A stretch of DNA of 64,000 nt, from contig NZ_WQCG01000008.1 of NCBI RefSeq assembly GCF_013032505.1, positions 62,001 to 126,000 of the forward strand. Direction: 5' to 3'. Position 1 is the stretch's first letter. Each line of letters starts with the position of its first letter. The translations under genes were made by a program, and so were the position numbers. Positions 27,044 through 36,119 of this stretch are shown piece after piece. The notes beneath the pieces are model-generated. The model was not told where the DNA came from, made no database searches, and worked only from the letters and a program-made list of their open reading frames with translations. This stretch comes from Ruegeria atlantica (GTDB lineage Bacteria; Pseudomonadota; Alphaproteobacteria; Rhodobacterales; Rhodobacteraceae).

Positions 27044-30000
27044 TCACGCAACCTGAAGACGTGCGGCGGGACCTGGCCCGTAGCTGGCAGAGATTTGTGC
27101 AACATAAACTTCGTAAGCCGCAGTCACGCCATCGGCAGCTTTCATCGCCGATGCGTATGTCCAGCGCGGCTCTGACGTCATCTGTTCGCGTATTATCGAC
27201 CCGTTGATCCTGATTTTCACCAGATAGGATTCGGTTTCTTCCCCCAACGGCACGTCGAAACCATCCCAAGCATCCCCATCCAACCGGGTTCGACGTATCC
27301 AAGTTATTTCGTCACCATCGCCGGTTGATGTAAGTCTGACATGCACCGGAGCATAAGGTCGCAACCCGTTACCCTCAAAAGCTTGAACCTGATGGAGGAA
27401 CGACGGGTCGTCATAGCTCCGCGTTCCCGGCCCGATACGGTAGTGTTTCGCCACACGCCGTTCAGACCTCAACAACCCAGTTTGAAATACCCGTTCATCC
27501 AGCAGGACAAATGTCGAACCATCGGGCCAGATGTCAGGCATTGTAACGTCTGTACCCAGTTGGCCGCGCAGGCGACCTGAAATGGCAAAGATACCCGGTC
27601 CCTCCAGCTCGGCATTGGCAAACTGGAACAGCTCCCAGTTGCCAGGCGTTCCGTCCCCGATTGCGGCCAGATTGGCCCCATTCAGCAAAGCATCGCGGGG
27701 GCGCGATTCCAGCAAGCCATCGACCAGCCCGACGCGTAGTGGTGCACCATCGTCCCAAACCCCGATGCTGGCCCGTGGCAGAGGTGTTTGGGTAAATCCG
27801 ATTACAGCCTGCGCCGAGATGACCTCCTGCAGGGCATAATCCTCGTCATTCACGGCCGAATACACCGCGGCGCTGCCGGGCCAGGGGTCGGCGGACACGG
27901 CAAGGTAGGGCGCGTGTGGAACTTCCGATCCGGTGATTAGCGGCAAATCCATGAACACCGGCAAGACCGGAACCGGGGCGACAAATGGCCTGATCGAGAC
28001 TTTGTCATCGGGAAGGTCTGACGGCGCGTATATCCCCGGCTCAATCCGAACCGCATCCGCCAGTTGCATCTCGCCCTGTTCCAGTCGGTCGATGCGAAAA
28101 CGAGCGCCCTCGCCGCTTTGATCAAGACTGATGACATCACCTGCGCCGATGTGCCCCGATGAAGGTGGTAGCGCAAAGCGCACTGTTTCGCGCGACACAC
28201 GCGCCTCACTCAACCAACGTTCTGCCGTCTGACGACCTTCTGCACGGGTCATGGACAGGGGCATCTCGTTGACAGCCACTGAATGAGTGCGCGTGTCGGG
28301 TAATATGGCTTCTTCCGCGACAATGTCGTGGTCCCCATCCGATTGCACAAAGCGCAGGCGAACCCGACCTGTCATCTCAGCCTCGGCCTCACGACGATGT
28401 TCGATACCTGTCTCAATATCAGAGCTAAGCGCCAGACGCTGCTGATCCAGAGCGATGGCGCGCTGACCATTGCGCATCTGAAACCGCAATACGCCGTCCC
28501 GTTCGACCGCATCGAAACCGTAGCGCAGCATCAGCGGCTGCAGGGCCGACCGTGCATCCGAAACCTGCTCGATAGCGTAGCCGCGCACCACACCGTAAAG
28601 GCGCGATGTGTCGATGTCGGGCACCCCTGCGCCATAACAGATTTCGGTCACCACCGATGCCAGCGTGCGCGACCCGGACCGCCCGTTTAGCCAATGTCCA
28701 CGGGCGTAATTCTCACCATCGCTCCATTGGCTCTGCAGGTTCGGAAAGGTTGGGTATGGCCGCGCATCCCAGGCCCAGACATAGATGTTGGACAAATCAA
28801 TCATGCGTCCACCGTAAATATCCGAAACCGGGTTGTTTTCCGCCTCGGACCAATAACCCAGAACCGCCTTCAGGTACTGCACCTGAATGAAGTCGTCACG
28901 CAGGCCGTTGGAGTATCGCGGCAGTTTGGATTCCGATGATTTCGGATCCAGAAATTTGTTCGGCTGATTGGTGCCCTTATCGATGGCAGCGCAACCCAGT
29001 TCTGTGAACCAGATCGGCTTGGACATGGGTTCCCATGCCGTCCGATTGGCTTGCCGTACCCCTCCGATCCTTTCGTGATGTGGTTGCGACCACCAATTGC
29101 GTATGTCCTTGTATCGCCAGATCCAAGCCTCGTCATGCGCTTGATCTTCGATTGCGGACCGGATCTGGGCTTTGGATTCTTCGGTCGAGGCGTAATACCA
29201 GTCGTACCCTTCCCCGCCTTCAACGTTGCCGCGCAGGTAATCTAGATCATAGATCGCATATGCACCCGCGTTGGCGTCGACGTGATCCTCGCCGTCCCGC
29301 CAGTCAGACAGCGGCATGTAATTGTCGATCCCAACAAAGTCGATATTATCATCTGCCCAAAGCGGATCGAGATGGAAATAGCGGTCGCTTCCAGCATCGA
29401 AGGGTTTGTAACCGAAATACTCACTCCAGTCGGCGGCATAGCCGATTTTGGTGCCTGACCCCAGGATTTTGCGTACCTCAGACGCAAGAGTTCGCATCTG
29501 GTTCACGGCTGGAAACCCGGTCGTCCCTCTGATTTGGGTCAGAGCGCGCATCTCGGATGCAATGCAGAACGACGCCACACCGCCGGCCGCCTTGCAGAGC
29601 GCCGCATAGTGCAGAATGAACCGGAACAGCCCCCATTCCTGCGGCCCCGTATAAGTGACGGTGCCATCGCCCACCGTATAGTCGCTTGCCCGAGCCTGAC
29701 CAAAGAACTGCGCAACCTGAGCGTCGGCCTCTGCCGTCTTGTCCGGCGACCCACTGCGCCCCGGTGCCTCGCTCAGCGTGATCCGACCTCGCCAAGGCAG
29801 GTGCGGTTGATCCATGGCATTCGACCACGGATCCGGCAGCCCGTTATCTCGCAGTTGGTCCATGAGGATAAACGGATAAAACATCACCCGCTTGCTTGAT
29901 GAGTTCAAATGCCTGATCGCCTCAATCACGGACGCATCCGCTGGTGTTGCGCCATAGACAGGCCTATCGTTTTCGATCTGAACAACCTGTGCGGCGGCCC

Positions 30001-31012
30001 GGGATATGCCCGAAACGCTCCAGGGCATGTTTTCGCCGTCAAACTCCTTTTGCAGGACCTTCGGCTGCACCTTGCACTGGCCGCATCGCAGATCATCACC
30101 AAACCACGACACAACAAGCGATACTGCATCGCAGGCGGGCAGTTCAGCACTCAGCGCTTTTGTCGAAGTAACCAGATCGGAAACTCCCGAAGCCGAATGC
30201 ACGTTTGCAGCCCAGCTTTGGCCCTGACCCTTGGAATAGTTCACCTGAGAGCTTGCCAGCGAATATTCACCCGTTCCCGGGATCATCGCCACACCGCGCA
30301 CGATCCGGGATACAGCATCTGGCGTATCTGGCAGACCCGGCTGTTCCTGTCGGACAACCTCAAAGGAAAACTGCGGGACGCGGTTGCCGAATGCGGCAAG
30401 CTGAAGGTCCTCAATCACAACATAAGCCGTGCCCCGGTAGGCCGGAGCCTGCCCGGCGCCCTCAACCGCCTCGATCAATGGGTCTGGCAATTGGTCATCG
30501 GTGCCTTTGTACAGGCGCATATTCAACCCCGCGCGTTCCAATTCTTCGCCATCTGCCCAGATGCGCGAGACGTCAGAAATCTGCCCGGCCCCGACCGCGA
30601 TCGCCAGCGAGATCGAATAGCTGTAGGTATGCGTGGTCGTTGTTGTCGTCGCCGAGCTTGGCTTGCGCGACCCTTTTCCACCACGCGTTGATTGCGTTGT
30701 CGTACTAGTGCTGCGGGTTTCCAGAAAGTCCGACGCCCAAATGACCTGCCCCCCGACGCGCATACGGCCAAATATTGTGGTGACCGGAGAACCCTCTCCG
30801 GTATCGGTCAGACGGAAACGATCCAGCCGCCCGGTTTCAACAACCTCGCTGCCGCCGCCCATCACCGATTGGCTCATCAATCGCTGGTCAATGACCCGCC
30901 CCAATGTGGCACCAACGGCCCGGCCTATGATTGCTGTGGAAAGACCTGCGACAGTGCCGCCGATCGACCCGCCAATTGCGGCCCCTGCTGCAGAAAGTAC
31001 AATCGTAGCCAT
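27044..31012 (-). CDS. GTA gp15: host specificity protein (baseplate megatron, TIM-barrel-like)
   Basis: 1322 residues, the largest GTA protein and in RcGTA the tip/receptor-binding part. An N-terminal glycine-rich hydrophobic stretch (residues 4-35), a Ser/Thr-rich patch (about 100-125, TSTTTQSTRGG and following TTTTTTHTY), a glycoside-hydrolase-like TIM-barrel domain (GVASFCIASEMRALTQIRG and AADWSEYFGYKP, about 480-545), a phage tail protein domain (IDTSRLYGVVRGYAIE, about 775-800) and a C-terminal beta region. In RcGTA it touches the host surface. Length and order match the family; no truncation seen. Confidence 0.95.
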   Translation of the reverse strand: MATIVLSAAGAAIGGSIGGTVAGLSTAIIGRAVGATLGRVIDQRLMSQSVMGGGSEVVETGRLDRFRLTDTGEGSPVTTIFGRMRVGGQVIWASDFLETRSTSTTTQSTRGGKGSRKPSSATTTTTTHTYSYSISLAIAVGAGQISDVSRIWADGEELERAGLNMRLYKGTDDQLPDPLIEAVEGAGQAPAYRGTAYVVIEDLQLAAFGNRVPQFSFEVVRQEQPGLPDTPDAVSRIVRGVAMIPGTGEYSLASSQVNYSKGQGQSWAANVHSASGVSDLVTSTKALSAELPACDAVSLVVSWFGDDLRCGQCKVQPKVLQKEFDGENMPWSVSGISRAAAQVVQIENDRPVYGATPADASVIEAIRHLNSSSKRVMFYPFILMDQLRDNGLPDPWSNAMDQPHLPWRGRITLSEAPGRSGSPDKTAEADAQVAQFFGQARASDYTVGDGTVTYTGPQEWGLFRFILHYAALCKAAGGVASFCIASEMRALTQIRGTTGFPAVNQMRTLASEVRKILGSGTKIGYAADWSEYFGYKPFDAGSDRYFHLDPLWADDNIDFVGIDNYMPLSDWRDGEDHVDANAGAYAIYDLDYLRGNVEGGEGYDWYYASTEESKAQIRSAIEDQAHDEAWIWRYKDIRNWWSQPHHERIGGVRQANRTAWEPMSKPIWFTELGCAAIDKGTNQPNKFLDPKSSESKLPRYSNGLRDDFIQVQYLKAVLGYWSEAENNPVSDIYGGRMIDLSNIYVWAWDARPYPTFPNLQSQWSDGENYARGHWLNGRSGSRTLASVVTEICYGAGVPDIDTSRLYGVVRGYAIEQVSDARSALQPLMLRYGFDAVERDGVLRFQMRNGQRAIALDQQRLALSSDIETGIEHRREAEAEMTGRVRLRFVQSDGDHDIVAEEAILPDTRTHSVAVNEMPLSMTRAEGRQTAERWLSEARVSRETVRFALPPSSGHIGAGDVISLDQSGEGARFRIDRLEQGEMQLADAVRIEPGIYAPSDLPDDKVSIRPFVAPVPVLPVFMDLPLITGSEVPHAPYLAVSADPWPGSAAVYSAVNDEDYALQEVISAQAVIGFTQTPLPRASIGVWDDGAPLRVGLVDGLLESRPRDALLNGANLAAIGDGTPGNWELFQFANAELEGPGIFAISGRLRGQLGTDVTMPDIWPDGSTFVLLDERVFQTGLLRSERRVAKHYRIGPGTRSYDDPSFLHQVQAFEGNGLRPYAPVHVRLTSTGDGDEITWIRRTRLDGDAWDGFDVPLGEETESYLVKIRINGSIIREQMTSEPRWTYASAMKAADGVTAAYEVYVAQISASYGPGPAARLQVA

Positions 31013-31459
31013 TTACCTGACCTCCAGCGGAAATGCGAAACAGGCGACAACCCGGCGGCGCCAGGGGTCGCTCAGGGCGTTTTCAACAACGCCGTGCCCG
31101 GAATATGCGTGAATGAACCGTGGAACTGTCCCAGTTTCACTGACAACACCTACGTGCTTGGCAACACCGCCATCGCGCATGCGAAACAGCAGCACATCCC
31201 CAGGCGCCAATTCACTGGGTGGCTTCGCCGTCAGGTTTCGCCGCGCCGCATCCCACATGCGTTCTTCGCCCTGCGGTTCTGACCAGTCCATGCTGTAGCT
31301 CGGTACTCTTTCAGGCTCTGCTCCGTACAGCGCGCGCCAGATACCGCGCAGCAATCCCAAACAATCGGCTCCCGCGCCCTGAACGGACGCCTGATGAACA
31401 TAAGGCGTGCCAAGCCATCGGCGTGCTTCCGTAACTATGTCGTTCCGTTCTATAGTCAT
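31013..31459 (-). CDS. GTA gp14: NlpC/P60 cell wall hydrolase
   Basis: 148 residues from the ATG at 31459, an ATGA overlap with gp13. Cell-wall peptidase (NlpC/P60 fold) carried on the GTA tail to open the peptidoglycan. The catalytic Cys is in GADCLGLLRGIW (about residue 31) and the His in KHVGVVSETG (about residue 97); FIHAYSGHGVVE closes the active site. In RcGTA this peptidase helps DNA delivery. It ends one base before gp15 begins. Confidence 0.93.
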   Translation of the reverse strand: MTIERNDIVTEARRWLGTPYVHQASVQGAGADCLGLLRGIWRALYGAEPERVPSYSMDWSEPQGEERMWDAARRNLTAKPPSELAPGDVLLFRMRDGGVAKHVGVVSETGTVPRFIHAYSGHGVVENALSDPWRRRVVACFAFPLEVR

Positions 31460-32343
31460 CGCCGGCTGCCCCCTTTGTTCGGTTTGTCTTTCTTGGGAAC
31501 TGCCATCACCCAGTCTTCCCCCGGCAAATCCGGAAAGCCCTGGAAGTTGATGAGGTTGTTGAACTTCTTTCGGCACGTTTCCATACGCTTGTCACAGCCT
31601 GCGGTCAGCCTGACGCGGTCGCCAACGGTTAGCCCGCCGCTGATTCCGGTCCATAAGGTGACATTGCGCCCGCCCGCGACACGTTCATCCTGTTTGACCG
31701 AGGCCCAAAGACCCGATGCCGAACCGGAAATCACATCCAACCGGCCACGTTCGAACCACGTCGTGTCCCGCGATTCTGCTCCTCTCAGCTGCAGCACACT
31801 ACCCGCCGACAGGCTGACAATCTCCGCTTCTGCCTGAAAACCGGCTGCAGCCGCATTGAACCGACAGGCACCATCGCCCAGCACTGCGGTGCAGGGCTTT
31901 TGATAAATCCGTCCCAACGGCCGGTTCAGCAGATCCGTCAGCCCTCGCAGCTCGGCATGAAACGCCCCGCCACCGCGACGCATTTCCCCAATCGAGCCAC
32001 GAAACTGCAACACCCTTTGTTCGGGGTTTGCCCAGTTCACCAGCCAGGCCCGGACCTGAGCGCCGTCGAACCGCCCGGCCTCGATGTCTTCTTCCCTGAT
32101 TGCTGCATCAGACAGCGCACCCATCGCCTCGGAGTTGTCAATCGAAAGGCCTGTCGCCTGTTCGAGCGCTGCCGCGGTCAGACCACTGCTTGCCTTGAAG
32201 GCCAGCCCGTCAAAGCGCAGCTCCATATCGTGGTCGGTAAAGCCGTAAACCTGCCCATCCTCGCGCTTGATGGTCCAGCATCGACAGGTTGTCGTCATTC
32301 CGCTTTGCAGATGTTCCTGCAATCCTTGCGTGCCGCCACTCAT
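31456..32343 (-). CDS. GTA gp13: baseplate hub protein (DUF2163)
   Basis: 295 residues. Phage-conserved DUF2163 family. Four Cys residues stand out: PCTAVLGDGACRFN (about residues 158-170) and GCDKRMETCRKKFN (about 260-275), spaced as a metal or iron-sulfur site; a reported feature of the RcGTA hub is such a cluster, so I infer one here. The rest is beta-rich. The start overlaps gp12's stop by one base (TGATG). Confidence 0.92.
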   Translation of the reverse strand: MSGGTQGLQEHLQSGMTTTCRCWTIKREDGQVYGFTDHDMELRFDGLAFKASSGLTAAALEQATGLSIDNSEAMGALSDAAIREEDIEAGRFDGAQVRAWLVNWANPEQRVLQFRGSIGEMRRGGGAFHAELRGLTDLLNRPLGRIYQKPCTAVLGDGACRFNAAAAGFQAEAEIVSLSAGSVLQLRGAESRDTTWFERGRLDVISGSASGLWASVKQDERVAGGRNVTLWTGISGGLTVGDRVRLTAGCDKRMETCRKKFNNLINFQGFPDLPGEDWVMAVPKKDKPNKGGSRR

Positions 32344-32975
32344 CAGACCCGCACCTCAACAACCGGAACGTTCGGCACGTCGCCCGCTTGAAAGCTGGCC
32401 ACGCTGGTCTGAATCTTGTCCGTGTCGAACCGAACGGGCACGTCAAACTCGAACCCCGCCGTTATTTCGACATCCTGCGGTGGCGCATTGGTGAACGAGA
32501 TCCGGCCGCGTGCCAAATCCACCTCAAAATCCACACCCTCGCGCATTTCATCCTGCTCAAGGCCCAGCTTCACTGTCCCAAGAACCGGTTTCAGAATCGG
32601 GCGCACATATTTAAATCCACCGGAATAATAGATTTTAACCAGTTGAAATTCAGTCGTTCTATCGTCACCCCGCGCGATGATCTGATCGGCATAATCCACC
32701 TCAGCCGTTGCTGCGCCCGATTTGAAGTCAGACCAATCCTTCCACCGAAATCCGAACATCTGCCCTTGCCGCGCCTCGAAGAACGCAATCAGCGTTTCGA
32801 TATCGTCCAGGGACCGCATTCCCAACCCGGCATCGTAACGCCGCCGCGAATGGGCCCAGGGCGTATTGCGTTCTTCGAACCCGTTGGCCAGCGTCACGAT
32901 ATCCGTGCGCCGCTCGGGCCCGCCGACCGAACCAAAGCTCAGACTGGCGGGAAATCTCACTTCGTGGAAATTCAT
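32343..32975 (-). CDS. GTA gp12: distal tail protein (DUF2460)
   Basis: 210 residues, DUF2460. It forms the ring that links the tail tube to the hub. Conserved start NFHEVRFPASLSFGSVGGPERRTDI and aromatic-rich segment IAFFEARQGQMFGFRWKDWSDF (about 63-85). One base overlaps gp13, and 16 bases separate it from gp11. Confidence 0.93.
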   Translation of the reverse strand: MNFHEVRFPASLSFGSVGGPERRTDIVTLANGFEERNTPWAHSRRRYDAGLGMRSLDDIETLIAFFEARQGQMFGFRWKDWSDFKSGAATAEVDYADQIIARGDDRTTEFQLVKIYYSGGFKYVRPILKPVLGTVKLGLEQDEMREGVDFEVDLARGRISFTNAPPQDVEITAGFEFDVPVRFDTDKIQTSVASFQAGDVPNVPVVEVRV

Positions 32976-32991
32976 GACCTGCTCCCTCGTT

Positions 32992-33654
32992 TTATCTGTT
33001 GCGATTGCCGCGGCCCAAGGCTCGGCTCATCTGCGCAGCAATCTGGCTTTGACTGCGCCGGAACCCCTGCACATCCGGGGTGGTGATGTTCATCACGACG
33101 TTGACGGCGCGACCTCCGCCCGAATTACGCACCCCCAGCTTGCCATCCGGCCCGCGTGCCAGCGGCATGATCGCCTCAGGACCGGCCTCGCCCATCAATC
33201 CTGTGCCGCCGCGCATGGGAAAGGTGGTCGGACCGCTGACGACACCGCCGTTGGCGAATGGTATGACGCGCCCCTGCGAAAAGCTGCCGCCATCAGCAAA
33301 GGGCAACAGCCCCTGCACCAGACCACCAACGGTGTTCGCCAGCATCCCCCCGAAATGGTCGGTTACCGGCTTGATCGCCGCCGAATACGCTGTACGGATC
33401 ATTGAATTCTTCAGCACGTCCAACGCATCCGACAGGTTCATCCCGTCCAACACCACGCCATCGAAGGCCTTGCGCAACCCGCCGGACATACCGCGTTCAA
33501 GCGTGGCGACATCCTTGCCAGTTTCCTCAAACGCCGCGCTGATCCGTTTCATCTGGCTGTCAAAAGCAGCCGCCATCGACGCCGCGTCGCCCAGCGAGTC
33601 GCCCAGCGCCTCGCCGCGTTCCTGCAGGTCATCGAAACCGTCACGATCCGTCAT
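32992..33654 (-). CDS. GTA gp11: tape measure protein
   Basis: 220 residues from the ATG at 33654, with AAGGAG in the right place; a GTG one codon earlier is an alternative. Alpha-helical start (DRDGFDDLQERGEALGDSLG) and a Gly-rich centre with FADGGSFSQGRVIPFANGGVV (about 140-160). The short length matches the short GTA tail, since tape measure length sets tail length. It overlaps gp10.1 by 14 bp. Confidence 0.92.
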   Translation of the reverse strand: MTDRDGFDDLQERGEALGDSLGDAASMAAAFDSQMKRISAAFEETGKDVATLERGMSGGLRKAFDGVVLDGMNLSDALDVLKNSMIRTAYSAAIKPVTDHFGGMLANTVGGLVQGLLPFADGGSFSQGRVIPFANGGVVSGPTTFPMRGGTGLMGEAGPEAIMPLARGPDGKLGVRNSGGGRAVNVVMNITTPDVQGFRRSQSQIAAQMSRALGRGNRNR

Positions 33655-33850
33655 CACGCTCTCCTTGTGTTTTGTCGGGATAGGCCTCTAGCAACGCGTC
33701 CAGGCCAGCCCGGTTCATCGCGGGCATCCCAGCGCCCTGCCCCAGCATCAGTTGCAGCTCGACCGGGGTCAGCCGCCAGAACTGATCTGGCGTCAGACGC
33801 AGACCGACAAGCGCGGCCCGCATCAGGACAGGCCAGTTGAACCCACTCAT
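33641..33850 (-). CDS. GTA gp10.1: tail assembly chaperone-like protein
   Basis: 69 residues: MSGFNWPVLMRAALVGLRL, then FWRLTPVELQLMLGQGA. This corresponds to the small gp10.1 protein of GTA clusters, placed just after the gp10 chaperone and just before the tape measure, where phages often make a frameshifted chaperone pair. Here the two are separate frames with an ATGA overlap instead of a programmed frameshift. Confidence 0.87.
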   Translation of the reverse strand: MSGFNWPVLMRAALVGLRLTPDQFWRLTPVELQLMLGQGAGMPAMNRAGLDALLEAYPDKTQGERDDGS

Positions 33851-34167
33851 GCCTGTTCCGGCACCATGAAGGCCCGCGCCAGCAACTCGGCCGCCACCCG
33901 AGCGCCCGCCATCGGGCCACCCGCAATCTCGGCGCTTAGCAGGTCGGCACGGGTGACATCACCGCCCCCGCCCCGCAACCCAGCCACGATCAGCGCCAGC
34001 ACGTCACCGCTTGAATATGCACCGCCTTCGAACCGTTGCACCAACTCAACCAATGAACCCGTGCCCAGCTCTTGCTCCAATTCCGCCAAAGCGCCCAAGG
34101 TCAGTTTGAGCACTCGCCTCTCTCCATCGATGGTCAAAGCCACCTCGCCCGTCCACGGATTGGCCAT
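33847..34167 (-). CDS. GTA gp10: tail assembly chaperone
   Basis: 106 residues. Start MANPWTGEVALTIDGERRVLKLT, a beta-hairpin, then helices with LAELEQELGTGSLVELVQRF. This is the GTA gp10/phage tail assembly chaperone family; it prevents premature clumping of the tape measure protein. It lies 4 bp behind gp9, and its stop overlaps the gp10.1 start (ATGA). Confidence 0.9.
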   Translation of the reverse strand: MANPWTGEVALTIDGERRVLKLTLGALAELEQELGTGSLVELVQRFEGGAYSSGDVLALIVAGLRGGGGDVTRADLLSAEIAGGPMAGARVAAELLARAFMVPEQA

Positions 34168-34171
34168 CGGA

Positions 34172-34585
34172 TTACAGTGCCGTAAAGCTCAGCGCGCCGG
34201 CGCTGGCCATGCTCATCTCATATGTCGCCTCACCGTTATACGAGCCCGCATATTCGATACCGGTCATCTGAAACGCGCCCTCAACAATACCGAAATCGGG
34301 AATAATCACCTGAAAATCGGGCGTCTCGCCATCAAAGAACAATTGCCGCGCGCGCTCATCCGTGCCTGCATCCTTGAACACGCCCGAGCCTGAGATTGAC
34401 GCCGATTTGACCCCAGCCCCTGAAAGAAGTTCCCGCCAGCCACCCTGACTTTCCAGGCTTGTGACATCCACGCTTTCCGCGTTGAAGCTGACCCGCGTGG
34501 CGCGCAGCCCCGCGATTGTTTCGAACAGACCGCTGCCGTTCATATCCACTTTGACCAAAAGGTCCTTGCCGTTCTGGGCACCCAT
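34172..34585 (-). CDS. GTA gp9: major tail tube protein
   Basis: 137 residues from the ATG at 34585 (MGAQNGKDLLVKVDMNG), preceded by GGAGAG. Phage major tail protein (TP901-1 family): FNAESVDVTSLESQGGWRELL (residues 35-55), then VKSASISGSGVFKD and EGAFQMTGIEYAGSYN. It polymerizes into the tail tube through which DNA passes. Another upstream frame starts at 34699 but overlaps gp8 and lacks a ribosome site. Confidence 0.93.
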   Translation of the reverse strand: MGAQNGKDLLVKVDMNGSGLFETIAGLRATRVSFNAESVDVTSLESQGGWRELLSGAGVKSASISGSGVFKDAGTDERARQLFFDGETPDFQVIIPDFGIVEGAFQMTGIEYAGSYNGEATYEMSMASAGALSFTAL

Positions 34586-34605
34586 TTGCTCTCTCCGTTG
34601 ATTGC

Positions 34606-35019
34606 TTATTCGTCTTCCACGCGCGCGCGGAATCTCAGGTCGATCTGGCGGATCGCGCCTCCGGTCCCGGTGCGTCTGGCAGAGGCGCGCTCGAACCACA
34701 GGCCCACGATGCGTCCGCGGTCGAGGGTGGGTGTGGCGCCATCCAGCGCGTCACACACCGCACCGGCCAGGGTTTTCGCAGCCCCAAAACCTGCAGCCTC
34801 TGAGACAACCGAAACCGAAAACCGGTGCACCGCGCCTCCGCTCGATCGATCAGAAGCGTCACGAACGTCTTCCGGTCCCAAGGTCACATAAATCTGTGGG
34901 ACAGCGCCGGCTGGAACCGCGTCATAGATTGCGCCCGCCGACAAACTGCTGACTTGCACATCTTCTGAAATCTGTTTGAACACCGCCGCCTGCAGGGCGG
35001 CCGAAACGCCATAGCTCAT
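34606..35019 (-). CDS. GTA gp8: tail terminator (DUF3168)
   Basis: 137 residues with DUF3168 features: MSYGVSAALQAAVFKQISEDV, then IYDAVPAGAVPQIYVTLGPE (about 32-51) and a beta-strand set HRFSVSVVSEAAG. It caps the tail tube at the neck side in related siphophages and in RcGTA. ATGA overlap with gp7 (35016-35019). Confidence 0.92.
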   Translation of the reverse strand: MSYGVSAALQAAVFKQISEDVQVSSLSAGAIYDAVPAGAVPQIYVTLGPEDVRDASDRSSGGAVHRFSVSVVSEAAGFGAAKTLAGAVCDALDGATPTLDRGRIVGLWFERASARRTGTGGAIRQIDLRFRARVEDE

Positions 35020-35354
35020 GCTGCGACCTCCTCATCCGCGAAGCAGGTCAGGAACTGGCCACGCGGGTCGCGCTCGGCGACAGCGCGGATTACAAAGCGG
35101 CGCGTGCCATCTGCAAAGCGCTGATCTGGCGATGGCCGCATGGTTGACCCCAGGGGCGCGCCTCGGACGACGATGCGATATCCAACCCGTGATACGGGGA
35201 CGCCTGCCACCTTCCGCTCAGACCCGCTGCGCGCGGTCACCTCGGCCCACACTGCGCCGAGAATTGCCCAAGTCTCGTTGTATCCGCCAGAGCCATCTGC
35301 CACGCGCACCGGCGCTTCCAGCACAAGCTTTCGGTTCAATCGCGGCGACTTCAT
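35016..35354 (-). CDS. GTA gp7: head-tail adaptor/stopper
   Basis: 112 residues from the ATG at 35354 (MKSPRLNRKLVLEAPVRVADG), with an ATGA overlap with the end of gp6. The SPP1 gp16-like fold is suggested by WAEVTARSGSERKVAG and the final FLTCFADEEVAA. It closes the connector to keep DNA inside. The family is small and variable, so the match rests on position as well as sequence. Confidence 0.9.
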   Translation of the reverse strand: MKSPRLNRKLVLEAPVRVADGSGGYNETWAILGAVWAEVTARSGSERKVAGVPVSRVGYRIVVRGAPLGSTMRPSPDQRFADGTRRFVIRAVAERDPRGQFLTCFADEEVAA

Positions 35355-35950
35355 TGCATCACCCCAGCGCCAAACCGAACCGTACGATAGCGTTGGATCA
35401 GGCTGGTAACACCGAATGGCATGCACCCCGCACCCAGCGCCGTTTCATCACGGTACTCATAGTAATGCGCAGCCAACAGCAGCACCGCCTGCCCCAGATC
35501 GGCAGGCAACTTGCCCCAATCACCCGCCATCCCGGCGGTGAAGTCGACCCTGACAGCCCCCCCACTGGGCATCTTTGGCATCAATGACCCCATAGGGCGC
35601 AACCGCGGGCGCTGAACGTCTTTTTCCAACCGGTACATATCCGAAGAAACGATGGACTCCCCACCTTCTGCGTCCGCCAACGTCACAGTTCTAACCTCGG
35701 TGACCGGGGCCACCGGCAGCACCTCACCGAACTGGTCCCGCCAAATGTTCAGACTCCATGAGAAATCCCGCTCGATCAGCACCTTGCCGGTGCGCGCCTC
35801 GATCGCCGCGATCGCCGCGCGCAGAAATCCCTTAAGAACATCGTCTTGCACATCATCTTCGGCAAAACCTGTGCCCAGCCTTAGATGGGCCTTGAACTGA
35901 TCCACCGGCAGCGCCGCATCCGCGATGGCGGTTTCTTCGATCAACATCAT
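35351..35950 (-). CDS. GTA gp6: head-tail connector
   Basis: 199 residues from the ATG at 35950, placed after GGAG; a TTG at 35965 gives five more residues. A mainly helical N-terminal part (DQFKAHLRLGTGFAEDDV, then LKGFLRAAIAAIEARTGK) is followed by a beta-sheet with a loop of prolines, as in phage connector complex proteins. It binds the portal. The gene is separated from the capsid gene by 169 bp with two hairpins, unlike the tight spacing elsewhere in the cluster. Confidence 0.91.
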   Translation of the reverse strand: MMLIEETAIADAALPVDQFKAHLRLGTGFAEDDVQDDVLKGFLRAAIAAIEARTGKVLIERDFSWSLNIWRDQFGEVLPVAPVTEVRTVTLADAEGGESIVSSDMYRLEKDVQRPRLRPMGSLMPKMPSGGAVRVDFTAGMAGDWGKLPADLGQAVLLLAAHYYEYRDETALGAGCMPFGVTSLIQRYRTVRFGAGVMQ

Positions 35951-35968
35951 CCATTCACTCCGCAATCT

Positions 35969-35986
35969 CGGACCCCTCCGGGTCCG
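35969..35986 (-). promoter_or_regulatory. Hairpin before gp6
   Basis: 7-bp perfect stem CGGACCC with GGGTCCG and a 4-nt loop, about 20 bp upstream of gp6. No U-tract follows. With the larger hairpin at 36084-36107 it may separate capsid expression from the rest of the cluster. Confidence 0.45.
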
Positions 35987-36083
35987 ACTTCAGGAAAATG
36001 ACGGGCACGCGCCGCCCCACGTTGCTCGGACGGAGGGGAGCAGCTAGACAACGCAGGGGGTCTCACCCCGGCCCGCGCCCGCG

Positions 36084-36107
36084 CCCGAGGGGCAAATGCC
36101 CCCCGGG
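36084..36107 (-). promoter_or_regulatory. Hairpin after the capsid gene
   Basis: Stem of nine pairs and one A-C mismatch (CCCG-A-GGGGC with GCCCC-C-CGGG) and a 4-nt loop, 13 bp after the capsid stop codon. No U-tract, so it would slow decay or processing rather than end transcripts. Confidence 0.5.
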
Positions 36108-36119
36108 TTCCGTCACCGC

